The position numbers and the translations under genes were made by a program. The notes under the pieces were generated by a model. The model was not told where the DNA came from. It was given only the letters and a program-made list of their open reading frames with translations, and searched no databases. A stretch of DNA of 64,000 nucleotides from Leisingera sp. ANG-M1 (GTDB lineage Bacteria > Pseudomonadota > Alphaproteobacteria > Rhodobacterales > Rhodobacteraceae), in contig NZ_JWLC01000007.1 in the NCBI RefSeq assembly GCF_000813745.1, positions 1-64,000 on the forward strand, read 5' to 3'. Each line of letters starts with the position of its first letter. Position 1 is the stretch's first letter. Shown in pieces: positions 45,888 to 54,525 of the stretch.

Positions 45888-46606
45888 AGCTCCAGCTCCT
45901 TTGCCAATGCGGTCATTGCCGTATCAATCCGGGCGCCATCTGTGCCCCGGATCACGATGTTGGCGCCAAATACGCCGTCTTTCTGAAACGGGTAGCAGCC
46001 CACCGAGAGATCCTCATAGGCCTCGGCCAGCGCCCGCAGCGGCCCGGCGATCTCGCCCTCTCCGCGGAACACACGCAGCGTCTGCGACAGCATCGGCCGG
46101 CCGCCTGTCAAAGTCGGCATCACGCTGGCCACCATGGCCTGAAAAATCATTGGCACGCCAGCCATTACATGCACATTGCCCAAGATGAACCCCGGTGCCG
46201 CCGAGACCGGATTGTCGATCAGCGCAGCCCCATCGGGAATGCGCGCCATCCGCAGCCGCGCCGCGTTCAGCTCAATCCCCTGGGTGTCGTAGTGGGCCTG
46301 CAGAATCGCACGGGCGTCCGCGCGCACATCCAAATGCGCACCAAAAGCCTTGGCGATGCAATCGGCGGTAATGTCATCATGAGTCGGCCCGATACCGCCG
46401 CTGGTGAAGACATGATCATATGCCGCCGCCAGCGCCTGCACCGCTGCAACGATTGCAGCCTCGTCATCGCTGACCACCCGTGCTTCCTTCAGATCAATGC
46501 CATGCTTGGCCAGCTCACCCGCCAGATAGTGCATATTGGCATCCTGGGTGCGGCCGGACAGGATCTCATCCCCGATGACCAGCATGGCTGCCGTTGGATT
46601 GGCCAT
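45884..46606 (-). CDS. molybdopterin-binding (CinA N-terminal/MoCF) domain protein
   Basis: 240-residue protein with the MoaB/Mog-like domain of competence/damage-inducible protein A: AAMLVIGDEILSGRTQDANMHYLAGEL, FTSGGIGPTHDDITADCIAKAFG, PGFILGNVHVMAGVPMIFQAM. The C-terminal nicotinamide mononucleotide deamidase domain of full CinA is absent, as in many alphaproteobacteria. First gene of a four-gene operon; divergent from sfsA. Confidence 0.9.
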   Translation of the reverse strand: MANPTAAMLVIGDEILSGRTQDANMHYLAGELAKHGIDLKEARVVSDDEAAIVAAVQALAAAYDHVFTSGGIGPTHDDITADCIAKAFGAHLDVRADARAILQAHYDTQGIELNAARLRMARIPDGAALIDNPVSAAPGFILGNVHVMAGVPMIFQAMVASVMPTLTGGRPMLSQTLRVFRGEGEIAGPLRALAEAYEDLSVGCYPFQKDGVFGANIVIRGTDGARIDTAMTALAKELEL

Positions 46607-46654
46607 GTTCTTCCTCCCTTGATACCTCGCTTTCGCAGGTATAGGCCCGATCTT

Positions 46655-47356
46655 ATGCGCTTTGAAACCCCTCTGATCCCCGCCGTGCTGATCCGCCGCT
46701 ACAAACGCTTCCTTGCCGATTGCCGGCTGCAGGACGGCCGCGAAGTCACCGCCCATTGCGCCAACCCCGGCTCCATGATGGGGCTGGCGGAGCCGGGCAT
46801 GAAAATCTGGCTGGAGCCCAACGACGACCCGAAGAAAAAGCTGAAATACGGCTGGCGCCTGGTCGAACATGACGGCGGGCATTTCACCGGCGTCGACACC
46901 TCGGTGCCCAACCGCGCCCTGCGGGCTGCACTGGAAGCAGGCGAAATCCCCGAGCTCGCCGCTTATAAAACCGTGCGCCCCGAAGTGAAATACGGCGAGA
47001 AAAGCCGTATCGACTTCCTGCTCAGCCAAGACGGGCTGCCAGATTGTTATGTCGAGGTGAAAAGCGTGACCCTGTCGCGCCAGCCAGGCCTGGCGGAATT
47101 CCCAGACAGCGTCACCGCCCGCGGCACCAAGCACCTTGGAGAACTGGCGAATATGGTGGCGCAAGGCCACCGCGCGGTGATGCTCTATCTGGTGCAGCGT
47201 ACCGATTGCAGCCGCTTCCAGCTGGCGGCGGACATCGACCCGGCCTATTCGGACGCCTTTGCCAGCGCCCATGCCGCGGGCGTTGAGCGGCTGGTCTACG
47301 GAACCTTGATCACGCCTGCGGGTGTTGAACTGGGCACAGCTTTCCAGTCCGACTAA
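46655..47356 (+). CDS. sfsA: sugar fermentation stimulation protein SfsA homologue
   Basis: 233-residue protein of the SfsA family (RRYKRFLADCRLQDGREVTAHCANPGSMMGL, KYGEKSRIDFLLSQDGLPDCYVEVKSVTL, and C-terminal LVYGTLITPAGVELG). The central D-x(n)-E-x-K resembles a nuclease active site; physiological role unclear. Standard length. A multihairpin palindrome follows immediately. Confidence 0.95.
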   Translation: MRFETPLIPAVLIRRYKRFLADCRLQDGREVTAHCANPGSMMGLAEPGMKIWLEPNDDPKKKLKYGWRLVEHDGGHFTGVDTSVPNRALRAALEAGEIPELAAYKTVRPEVKYGEKSRIDFLLSQDGLPDCYVEVKSVTLSRQPGLAEFPDSVTARGTKHLGELANMVAQGHRAVMLYLVQRTDCSRFQLAADIDPAYSDAFASAHAAGVERLVYGTLITPAGVELGTAFQSD

Positions 47357-47360
47357 TGTC

Positions 47361-47440
47361 CTGCCCGGCTTCAGGCCGGGCAGCGCCCGACCCTCCCCGT
47401 CAAACCTGAGGTTTGCTTTCAGCAAAATGGGAGGGCGCTG
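47361..47440. repeat. multihairpin intergenic palindrome
   Basis: Hairpin CTGCCCGGC / GCCGGGCAG (47361-47383), then arms CAGCGC..CCTCCC (47381-47397) pair with GGGAGG..GCGCTG (47429-47440) around CAAACC-TGA-GGTTTG or the competing TTTGC-TTTCA-GCAAA. Five bases after the sfsA stop. Confidence 0.6.
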
Positions 47441-47529
47441 CCCTTCGCTCTTGTTCCCGCCCCCTCTGGCCCTTTGCCCGCAAAACCCTTACATACGGGG
47501 GCAACAGGCATCGATTGGAGCCCATCGGG

Positions 47530-48339
47530 ATGAGATCAAAAGACGGCCGCACCACCAAGGACGGCATCCGCATTCATGAGCCCGGCGACTATGCCGGCAT
47601 GCACAAGGCAGGCGCCTTGGCTGCGCGCATCCTGGATGACATCGCTGCCCATGTGTTCCCCGGCCAAAGCACCGGCGAGATCGACCGCATCATCACCCAG
47701 ATGGTCGAGGACTCCGGCGCCAAATCCGCCACCATCGGCTACAAGGGCTATCAGCACGCCAGCTGCATCTCGGTGAACCATGTGGTCTGCCACGGCATCC
47801 CCGGCGACAAGAAGCTGAAAGACGGCGATATCCTCAACATCGACGTGACGGTGATCGTCGACGGCTGGTTCGGCGACACTTCGCGCATGTTCGTGGCCGG
47901 CAAGCTGCCGCGCAAGGCCGAGCGCCTCATCCAGGTAACCCACGATTCGCTGATGAAGGGAATCGAGGCGGTGAAGCCCGGCAACACCTTCGGGGACATC
48001 GGCCACGCAATCCAGTCCTACGCCGAAAGCCAGCGGATGAGCGTGGTGCGCGATTTCTGCGGCCACGGGCTGGGCACCGTGTTCCACGCGCCGCCCAACG
48101 TGCTGCACTACGGCCGCCCCGGTACCGGCCCGGTTCTGGAAGAGGGCATGTTCTTTACCATCGAGCCGATGATCAACCTGGGCCGACCGGAAACCAAGAT
48201 CCTGGCTGATGAATGGACCGCCGTCACCCGCGACAAGTCGCTGTCGGCGCAGTTTGAGCATTCGATCGGGGTAACCGCAGACGGGGCCGAGATTTTCACC
48301 CTGTCGCCGGCGGGGAAATTCCACCCGACCTACGGATAA
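47530..48339 (+). CDS. map: methionine aminopeptidase, type I
   Basis: 269-residue pita-bread metalloprotease removing N-terminal methionine. Metal-binding residues appear in INIDVTVIVDGWFGDTSRMF, FCGHGLGTVFHAPPNV and FFTIEPMINLG, with the last glutamate in SAQFEHSIGV. The ATG at 47530 (MRSKDGRTTKDGIRIH) follows GGAGCCCATCGGG. Essential housekeeping gene with a second-family repeat after it. Confidence 0.96.
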   Translation: MRSKDGRTTKDGIRIHEPGDYAGMHKAGALAARILDDIAAHVFPGQSTGEIDRIITQMVEDSGAKSATIGYKGYQHASCISVNHVVCHGIPGDKKLKDGDILNIDVTVIVDGWFGDTSRMFVAGKLPRKAERLIQVTHDSLMKGIEAVKPGNTFGDIGHAIQSYAESQRMSVVRDFCGHGLGTVFHAPPNVLHYGRPGTGPVLEEGMFFTIEPMINLGRPETKILADEWTAVTRDKSLSAQFEHSIGVTADGAEIFTLSPAGKFHPTYG

Positions 48340-48354
48340 GCGGACAGGACGGAA

Positions 48355-48404
48355 GCGGGGGCCAGCCCCCGCACCCCCGGGGTATTTCTGACCAGAAAGA
48401 AGCA
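48355..48404. repeat. short intergenic repeat, family 2, copy 2
   Basis: GCGGGGGC-CA-GCCCCCGC hairpin (48355-48372), then CCCCCGGGG and TATTTCTGACCAGAAAGAAG, matching 19500-19556 in order, spacing and sequence. Sits after map and before a convergent small gene. Confidence 0.7.
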
Positions 48405-48421
48405 GCCGAGAGTTTCGGCAG

Positions 48422-48604
48422 CTAGCTGTCCCGCTCCTCTGCCTCCTGCAGCCGCCACAGGGCCAGCAGCATGGTGCCATCCGCCCATGGGGTCACCGCA
48501 TCCTGAATGAACAGCGGCGCCCGCACCGGTTTCGGCTTGGGCCGGGTCCGGGTTTCAGCGTCCTGTGCGGGCTGCAGGAACGGGGTGCGCAATGTCTGTT
48601 CCAT
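48422..48604 (-). CDS. small hypothetical protein
   Basis: 60-residue protein: basic, proline-rich middle (TRTRPKPKPVRAPLFIQDAV) and an acidic helix at the end (LLALWRLQEAEERDS). No family recognised and only a weak ribosome binding site. The reading frame fills the gap between map and the HAD gene, which makes it plausible but not proven. Confidence 0.45.
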   Translation of the reverse strand: MEQTLRTPFLQPAQDAETRTRPKPKPVRAPLFIQDAVTPWADGTMLLALWRLQEAEERDS

Positions 48605-48628
48605 GCCTGGAACAGTAGCACAGCCGCC

Positions 48629-49291
48629 TCAGATCGACAAAAGCGCGGGCACCTCTGCCATATCGCTGAACACTTCAGCCCCGAGCGCCGCCAGCTTTTG
48701 ACCCTGCCCCTGCGGCGCGAAGCCCAGGCAGCGCATGCCGGCCCGCACCGCCGCAGTCACGCCGCTGCCGCTGTCTTCGATGACCAAACAGTCACGCGCC
48801 TGCACGCCGAAATGGCTGGCGGCGGCCAGGAACAGCCCCGGCTCGGGCTTTGCCACGCCAAGGGCCTGGGCCGAGAACATTGCCTGAGGGTGGAACCGCT
48901 CCCACAACCCGTTCTGGCCCAGGGTGATGCGCATCTTCTCCTCGCTGCCGTTGGACGCAACGCAGACCGGGATCCCCTTGGCATCCAGCCGGGCGAGAAG
49001 CGCAGGAATGCCCGGTGTCAGCGGCACGCCTTGCTTCAGCTGGGCATAGGTGTCAGCGAAGACTTCGGCGATCCAATCCTCCGGCAGAACCGCCCCCAGG
49101 CCGCGGGCCTTCTCCATGACCCCCGTCATGGTGCCGCCAACGAAATGAGTCATCGACTGCTCCAGGGTCAGCACCAGCCCGTGCCGTGCCAGATTGTCGA
49201 TCAGCGCTTGGTTCGACGCAGGCTCGCTGTCCACCAGCACGCCGTCACAGTCAAAGATTACCAGCTTCGGGGTGGGAAAGGTCTTGGGCAT
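48629..49291 (-). CDS. HAD-superfamily phosphatase (phosphoglycolate-phosphatase/beta-phosphoglucomutase-like)
   Basis: 220-residue Rossmann-type phosphatase. Motif I FDCDGVLVDSEP carries the nucleophile Asp and acid/base Asp, motif II VCVASNGSEEKM, motif III/IV KPEPGLFLAAA and VIEDSGSGVTAA. The helical cap sits after motif I. Substrate not predictable; related proteins act on small phosphorylated sugars or 2-phosphoglycolate. Confidence 0.9.
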   Translation of the reverse strand: MPKTFPTPKLVIFDCDGVLVDSEPASNQALIDNLARHGLVLTLEQSMTHFVGGTMTGVMEKARGLGAVLPEDWIAEVFADTYAQLKQGVPLTPGIPALLARLDAKGIPVCVASNGSEEKMRITLGQNGLWERFHPQAMFSAQALGVAKPEPGLFLAAASHFGVQARDCLVIEDSGSGVTAAVRAGMRCLGFAPQGQGQKLAALGAEVFSDMAEVPALLSI

Positions 49292-49416
49292 GCTAACTTA
49301 CCTCATCGCAGAATTGGCGATGCCCGCGCAGCGCGCAGACTCTAATCCTGTACTCAAGTAAAGTAGCCTGCCGGCTGCAGCAAACCAGCGGTGAGCAATC
49401 CCCTGCCCGGCCTGTT

Positions 49417-49977
49417 TCAGCCTGAAACATCCCGCCACATCAGTGAGATATGGGTATCACCGTATTTGCGGCTGTCCTGCAGCTCGAACCCCTCGGGCGC
49501 GGGCATTGCGGTGTTTTCCTCCCAGACAACCAGCGCGTCATCCGCGACCCAGCCGCCTTTGACCGCAGCTGCCAGCGCCTTTTCGCCAAGCCCCTTGCCA
49601 TAGGGGGGATCAAGGAAAATCAGGTCAAACGGCGCATCCGGATTCTGCCCCAGTTTCAGCGCGTCGCGGCGTGCAAGCGTGCAGCGGTCTTCCGCCTTGC
49701 AGATCGCGATGTTCTTCTTGATCAGCCCGCCGGAAACACGCCCGTCATCGACAAACAGCACTTCGGCGGCGCCGCGCGACAGCGCCTCCAGTCCCAAAGC
49801 ACCGGTGCCCGCAAACAAGTCCAGCACCCGGGCGCCGGGAATGGCGCCGGTGTGGGTCAAAACATTGAACAGGCTTTCGCGCACCCGGTCGGTGGTGGGG
49901 CGCAGATGGGCGCCCGCATCCCCCTTGCCCACCGCGGCCAGAGCCCGGCCGCGGAAGTCTCCTGCAATGATCCTCAC
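49417..49977 (-). CDS. rsmD: 16S rRNA (guanine-966-N2)-methyltransferase
   Basis: 186-residue SAM-dependent methyltransferase modifying G966 of 16S rRNA in the small subunit. Visible: GDFRGRALA, TDRVRESLFN, the SAM loop RVLDLFAGTGALGLEALSRGA and the catalytic FDLIFLDPPYGKG. GTG start at 49977, overlapping the upstream oxidoreductase stop by four bases. Standard length. Confidence 0.95.
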   Translation of the reverse strand: MRIIAGDFRGRALAAVGKGDAGAHLRPTTDRVRESLFNVLTHTGAIPGARVLDLFAGTGALGLEALSRGAAEVLFVDDGRVSGGLIKKNIAICKAEDRCTLARRDALKLGQNPDAPFDLIFLDPPYGKGLGEKALAAAVKGGWVADDALVVWEENTAMPAPEGFELQDSRKYGDTHISLMWRDVSG

Positions 49978-51185
49978 GCTTTCAGAAGCGGCTTCAGATC
50001 GGCGGCAGAGTCGGCAACCACGCCTTTGTCGGCGGTCTTGCCCATGTCGATCAGGCGCTTGGCCACCATATAGGCGCGCGGGTCGTTCATCGCGTCAACC
50101 GCCACCAGCTGATCGCCGGCATAGTACCAGAACGACACCTGCTGCCCCTCGCCCTGACGCGTCACCACGTTGTCGTAGCCGGTGTTGAGCCCCGCGATCT
50201 GCAGCTTGACGTCATACTGGTCCGACCAGAACCAGGGCTGCGCCACATAATCCTTGTCCGCGCCCAGCATGTTCTGCGCCACAACTTCGGCCTGGTCGAT
50301 CGCGTTCGGCACGCTTTCCAGGCGAATGCGGTTGTCCTTGAACGGGAAGGAGGCACAGTCGCCCGCCGACCAGATCGACGCGTCCGAGGTGCGGCCCTTG
50401 GCGTCCACCTTGATACCGTTGTCCAGCTCCAGCCCCGCCATTTCGGCCAGCTGTGAAGACGGGGTGATGCCCACCCCAACCACGACGAAATCCACTTCTA
50501 CCGCTTCGCCGCCGCTCAGCACCGCGCGGGTGACCTTGCCGTCTTCGCCTTCCAGCCGCTCCAGCCCGACACCTTCGCGGATGCTGACACCGTGCGAGGA
50601 ATGCAGGCTGCGGAAGTAGTCCGAGGTCTCGGGCGCTGCAACGCGCTGCAGGATACGGTCGGCCATCTCGACCAAAGTCACCTGCACGCCGCGCTTGGCG
50701 CAGACCGCGGCTGCCTCCAGCCCGATATAACCGCCGCCAACGATCAGCGCGCGCTTGCCTTCGGTGACATTCGGCGCCATTGCATCAACGTCGGTCAGGC
50801 CGCGCACCACATAGACATCGTCCAGATCGCCGCCGATCGCAGCCGGCAGGCGGCGCGGGTCGGAGCCGGTGGTCAGCGCCAGCTGGTCGTAGGAGACCAC
50901 TTCATCCCCCAGCGAAACCGTCTTGGCCGCAGGATCAATTGCGGTCACCCGCGCACCCAGCTTCACGGTGATGTTGTTTTCCTCATAGAAGCTCGCAGGC
51001 CGCAGGAACAGACGCTCCAGCTCCATCTCGCCCAGCAGATAGGCTTTGGACAGCGGCGGACGCTGATAGGGCAGTGCCTCTTCTGCACCGATCAGGGTAA
51101 TTTCACCGTCAAACCCGTCCTTGCGCAGTTTCGCCACAAGCGAGGATCCCGCCTGGCCTGCTCCAATCACAACGATGTGGGACAT
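49974..51185 (-). CDS. ferredoxin-reductase-like FAD/NAD(P)-dependent oxidoreductase
   Basis: 403-residue flavoprotein with FAD (VVIGAGQAGSSLVAKLRKDG) and NAD (LIVGGGYIGLEAAAVCAKRG) Rossmann motifs and the C-terminal SAGDCASFPF FAD signature. It resembles rhodocoxin or putidaredoxin reductases that feed [2Fe-2S] ferredoxins of P450 or dioxygenase systems; no such partner lies nearby. Coupled to rsmD by a four-base overlap; divergent from the peroxiredoxin gene. Confidence 0.9.
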   Translation of the reverse strand: MSHIVVIGAGQAGSSLVAKLRKDGFDGEITLIGAEEALPYQRPPLSKAYLLGEMELERLFLRPASFYEENNITVKLGARVTAIDPAAKTVSLGDEVVSYDQLALTTGSDPRRLPAAIGGDLDDVYVVRGLTDVDAMAPNVTEGKRALIVGGGYIGLEAAAVCAKRGVQVTLVEMADRILQRVAAPETSDYFRSLHSSHGVSIREGVGLERLEGEDGKVTRAVLSGGEAVEVDFVVVGVGITPSSQLAEMAGLELDNGIKVDAKGRTSDASIWSAGDCASFPFKDNRIRLESVPNAIDQAEVVAQNMLGADKDYVAQPWFWSDQYDVKLQIAGLNTGYDNVVTRQGEGQQVSFWYYAGDQLVAVDAMNDPRAYMVAKRLIDMGKTADKGVVADSAADLKPLLKA

Positions 51186-51280
51186 CTACGCTTGCCTCCC
51201 GCAATAGTTCCAGTCACGCTTTGAACGGACCCTATAGACACAGGGCCCCAAAACGCAATCATGAGAAAGAGGAACGTGCG

Positions 51281-51769
51281 ATGATTTCTGTTGGAGACCA
51301 ACTGCCGGACGCGACACTGACGCTGATTGGAGACAACGGCCCCGAGCAGGTGCAGCTGTCAGACAAGCTGAAGGGGCGAAAAGTGGTGCTGTTCGCGGTT
51401 CCCGGTGCCTTTACCAGCACCTGCCACTCGGCGCATGTGCCCAGTTTCATCCGCACCAAGGACCAGTTTGCAGAAAAGGGCGTGGAGGAAATCATCTGCC
51501 TGGCGGGCAACGATCCCTTTGTGATGTCGATCTGGGGCGACAACACCGGCGCGAAAGAGGCCGGGATCACCATGCTGTCGGATGCCGAATGCACCTTTAC
51601 CGAGGCCATCGGCATGCGCCTGGACGCCCCAGCCGCCGGTCTGATCGGCCGCTCGCTGCGGTATGCGATGCTGGTGGAGGACGGCGAAGTGAAGGTCCTC
51701 AACAAGGAAGAGAACCCCGGTCAATGCGAGCTGTCGGCGGGCGAAGGCCTGCTGGACTCAATGGGCTAA
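51281..51769 (+). CDS. Prx5-type peroxiredoxin
   Basis: 162-residue thiol peroxidase of the Prx5 group. The peroxidatic Cys48 is in VPGAFTSTCHSAHVPSF. LAGNDPFVMSIWG and GIGRSLRYAMLVEDGEV-like segments match the family, and the C-terminus has a possible resolving cysteine in PGQCELSAGEGLL. Glutathione- or glutaredoxin-dependent reduction is likely. AAAGAGGAACGTGCG precedes the ATG at 51281. Confidence 0.93.
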   Translation: MISVGDQLPDATLTLIGDNGPEQVQLSDKLKGRKVVLFAVPGAFTSTCHSAHVPSFIRTKDQFAEKGVEEIICLAGNDPFVMSIWGDNTGAKEAGITMLSDAECTFTEAIGMRLDAPAAGLIGRSLRYAMLVEDGEVKVLNKEENPGQCELSAGEGLLDSMG

Positions 51770-51782
51770 CATTTATCTGTTT

Positions 51783-51807
51783 GCGGCCGTCTGTTCCGGG
51801 CGGCCGC
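51783..51807 (+). terminator. weak hairpin after the peroxiredoxin gene
   Basis: GCGGCCG / CGGCCGC, 7-bp stem with an 11-base loop, 14 bases past the stop; no T tail. Confidence 0.4.
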
Positions 51808-51916
51808 GAGCGCGCGACTTAAAAACATTGTCAAAACTTACGGCTGCAGCCCTATTCTAACTTTTCACACGCAACATTGCGTCTTCGTACTTGCTTGTTT
51901 GTGCAAGGATACTCGT

Positions 51917-52183
51917 ATGCCATTCAGCTTGCTCAAACTTTCCAGCGGGTTTTTCTCTCTTGAATTCGAAACATCTGACTTGCCCCATGTCAGAGAAGTT
52001 ATCGAAGCCGCCTTTGGGCACCCTAAGATCACCCAACACGCTATTAGCTCCGCCATTGAAATTGCAGGGTGTAAACTCACCTTCCAGAACGAGTGGGATG
52101 ACCCTTGCCTCATCTCTGGCTCTGACGAGGGCAATCAAGTTTTAACCAAGCTATTCAGCCTGCTAACAGCCAAGGACAGTTAG
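51917..52183 (+). CDS. orphan hypothetical protein, low GC
   Basis: 88-residue protein, no signal or membrane segment, with alternating hydrophobic and acidic stretches (LSSGFFSLEFETSDLPHVREVIEAAFG, LTFQNEWDDPCLIS). No family recognised. ATG at 51917 follows AAGGAT; a GTG at 51899 is possible. Composition is AT-rich against neighbours, so a recently acquired or fast-evolving gene is likely. It stands alone between the peroxiredoxin and phhB genes, which face each other. Confidence 0.6.
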   Translation: MPFSLLKLSSGFFSLEFETSDLPHVREVIEAAFGHPKITQHAISSAIEIAGCKLTFQNEWDDPCLISGSDEGNQVLTKLFSLLTAKDS

Positions 52184-52210
52184 TTGCTATTGCAGAGCCT
52201 GCGAATACGA

Positions 52211-52519
52211 TCACCCCTGCGGCTCGCCGAAAAGACCATCCATCTTGCGCGCTAGTTTGGCGTCCTGGGCGCTGATCCCGTCCACGTCATGTGTGGTCAG
52301 CACCACCGTGACCCGGTTGTACACATTGCTCCATTCCGGATGGTGGTTCCATTTTTCGGCCCAGATCGCGGCGCGGGTCATCCAGCCGAAGGCATCGGTG
52401 AAATTGGCGAACTTGAAGGTCTTAATGATCGCATCGCGGCCCTCGACCATTTCCCATCCGGTGGCAAACAGCGGCTCCAGCAAGGGGCCGCGGGTGGCGT
52501 CGGAGAGTTTTTCCGTCAT
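52211..52519 (-). CDS. phhB: 4a-hydroxytetrahydrobiopterin dehydratase
   Basis: 102-residue pterin-4a-carbinolamine dehydratase recycling the cofactor of phenylalanine hydroxylase; the paired histidines and proline of [15 protein letters not shown] form the active site. Some bacterial homologues act in molybdopterin metabolism. Overlaps the preceding gene by four bases, so translationally coupled to the FemAB-like enzyme. Confidence 0.92.
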   Translation of the reverse strand: MTEKLSDATRGPLLEPLFATGWEMVEGRDAIIKTFKFANFTDAFGWMTRAAIWAEKWNHHPEWSNVYNRVTVVLTTHDVDGISAQDAKLARKMDGLFGEPQG

Positions 52520-53703
52520 TCTTGCTCCTCCACATGCGCTTTGCGGAACGGGCCGTAGTCGGTGAGGATCTCGATCTCTTCCTCCACCGCAGCCCGCTCG
52601 GCCTCAAGGTAGCGGCCGACAGCCTCGGCAAACCCGGGATCACCGATCCAGTGCAAACTATGGGTCTGGGTCGGCAGATAGCCACGCGCCAGCTTGTGCT
52701 CACCCTGCGCGCCGGCCTCGATCCGGTCAAGCTTCATGGCAATGGCCAATTCGATGGCCTGATAGTAGCACAGTTCGAAATGCAAGCAGGGGTGGTGTTC
52801 CACGCATCCCCAATAGCGGCCGTAAAGCGTTTCACGGCCAATGAAATTCAGCGCACCGGCGACATAGCGCCCGTTGCGCCAGGCGAGAATCAGCGCCATG
52901 TCGCCAGCCATGGTTTCATGCGCAATTTGAAAGAAGGCCCGTGTCAGATAGGGCGAACCCCATTTGCGCGCGCCGGTGTCCTGGTAAAACTCCCAGAAGG
53001 CGTCCCAGTGTTCGGGCCGCAGGCTGCTGCCCTGATAAACTTGGATCTCACCGCCGAAACACTGCGCCTGCATTCGCTCCTTGCGGATGTTCTTGCGCTT
53101 GCGCGAAGACAGCGCCCGCATGAAGCCTTCGAAATCCTGATAGCCTTGGTTCAGCCAGTGGAACTGCTGGGTGGCGCGGGGCATCAGCCCCATTTCCTCC
53201 CCCATCCGTGCCTCGTCTTTGGTGCAGAAGGTCACATGCAGCGAAGACAAGCTGTTGTCCGCCGCCAGCTGCACCGCGCCCTGCACCAGCGCGGAATGCC
53301 CGATGCCGTCATAGCCAGGCTTGACCAGAAACCGCCGCCCGGTGACCGGGGTGAAGGGCACCGCCATCTGCAGCTTGGGGTAATAGTGCCCCCCTGCCCG
53401 CTCAAACGCATGGGCCCAGTTGTGGTCGAAAATGTATTCGCCCTGGCTGTGCCCCTTGGCATAAAGCGGCGCGCAGGCGATCAATTTACTGCCCAGATAG
53501 GCGGTCAGATATTGCGGCTGCCAGCCCGTGCCGGGGCCGACCGATCCGCTTTCTTCCAGCGCGCTGAGGAACCGGTGCGTGGTGAAGGGATCGTTCGGGG
53601 GGCCGCCGTCCGCGGCCTCGGGACAGGCGCAGGCGTCCCAGTCCGCGGCCGCGATCTGCGACAGCGAGCCCAGCACCCGGATTTCGATTTGCGCCTGATC
53701 CAT
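52516..53703 (-). CDS. GNAT/FemAB-like peptidoglycan-related acyltransferase
   Basis: 395-residue GNAT-superfamily protein of the DUF482/BioF2-like group. Visible: [35 protein letters not shown] and [16 protein letters not shown] in the acyl-CoA-binding C-terminal half. Related proteins transfer amino acids or acyl groups to peptidoglycan or small molecules. The start MDQAQIEI at 53703 follows GGAGGAAAGGC. Coupled to phhB. Confidence 0.85.
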   Translation of the reverse strand: MDQAQIEIRVLGSLSQIAAADWDACACPEAADGGPPNDPFTTHRFLSALEESGSVGPGTGWQPQYLTAYLGSKLIACAPLYAKGHSQGEYIFDHNWAHAFERAGGHYYPKLQMAVPFTPVTGRRFLVKPGYDGIGHSALVQGAVQLAADNSLSSLHVTFCTKDEARMGEEMGLMPRATQQFHWLNQGYQDFEGFMRALSSRKRKNIRKERMQAQCFGGEIQVYQGSSLRPEHWDAFWEFYQDTGARKWGSPYLTRAFFQIAHETMAGDMALILAWRNGRYVAGALNFIGRETLYGRYWGCVEHHPCLHFELCYYQAIELAIAMKLDRIEAGAQGEHKLARGYLPTQTHSLHWIGDPGFAEAVGRYLEAERAAVEEEIEILTDYGPFRKAHVEEQE

Positions 53704-53751
53704 GCCTTTCCTCCGCACCGATTCAAAGATGTGGGGTGTGAGCCTGTTCGA

Positions 53752-54525
53752 TCAAGAGGTTAGCGGCGCAAGGTATTGTTCGAAAGTCACATTATCGGCA
53801 AAGACACGGGCAGCGGTTTCCTGCTCCCGCGACGTTACAGTCCAGCACAGCACTGTGACGCCATCTTCGCGCATCTGCTGCACCAGCGGGCGGCTGAGGT
53901 CACAAGCCTCGTGGCTGATGAAACTGCACAGCGCGCGCTCGTAATCCGGCATAGCACGCAGGCGGGTGCAGACAGCCTTCGGCAGCTCTGGCCATTCCGC
54001 CGGATCATAGGCGCTGGTGACAATGCCGCGCGGAATTCCCGGCGCCAAACGGGCCAGTTCCGCAACCGAATTGGGATTGAAGGACATCAGCGCCACGGTG
54101 CCCTGATACCCCTGTAATGCCTCGGTCGTTGCACGTTCCAGGCGGCCATCGGTAACGCCCATCTCACCGTGCTGGTCCTTCAGCTCAATCAAGAGCGGCA
54201 CCCGGCCCGCCACCATCCGCAGCACTTCCGCCAAGTCCGGGATGCCTTCGCCGTCCCCGCCCTTCAGCGGGATTGCCTGCAGCTCTGAACGGCTGCGTGC
54301 TTGGACCGGACCGGTGGCTTCCGCCAGCCGGTCCAGACCGTCGTCGTGAAAGACCATGGCGTAGCCGTCGCTGGACAGCTGCAAGTCGATCTCGATCCCA
54401 TAGCCTGCTGCCAGCGCCGCACGGATGGCCGCGCGACTGTTCTCCGGGCGCCCCTTCGCCACGTCATGCAGCGCACGATGCGCGAGCGGCACGCTCAGGA
54501 AGGCAGCAGGCAGGGCTGGTCTCAT
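53752..54525 (-). CDS. glycerophosphodiester phosphodiesterase
   Basis: 257-residue TIM-barrel hydrolase cleaving glycerophosphodiesters to glycerol-3-phosphate and an alcohol. Visible: LAHRALHDVAKGRPENS (first histidine), YGIEIDLQLSSDGYAMVFHDDGLDRL (metal ligands E, D and H) and LLIELKDQHG. No signal peptide, so cytosolic, like UgpQ. Overlaps the RidA gene by four bases. Confidence 0.93.
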   Translation of the reverse strand: MRPALPAAFLSVPLAHRALHDVAKGRPENSRAAIRAALAAGYGIEIDLQLSSDGYAMVFHDDGLDRLAEATGPVQARSRSELQAIPLKGGDGEGIPDLAEVLRMVAGRVPLLIELKDQHGEMGVTDGRLERATTEALQGYQGTVALMSFNPNSVAELARLAPGIPRGIVTSAYDPAEWPELPKAVCTRLRAMPDYERALCSFISHEACDLSRPLVQQMREDGVTVLCWTVTSREQETAARVFADNVTFEQYLAPLTS

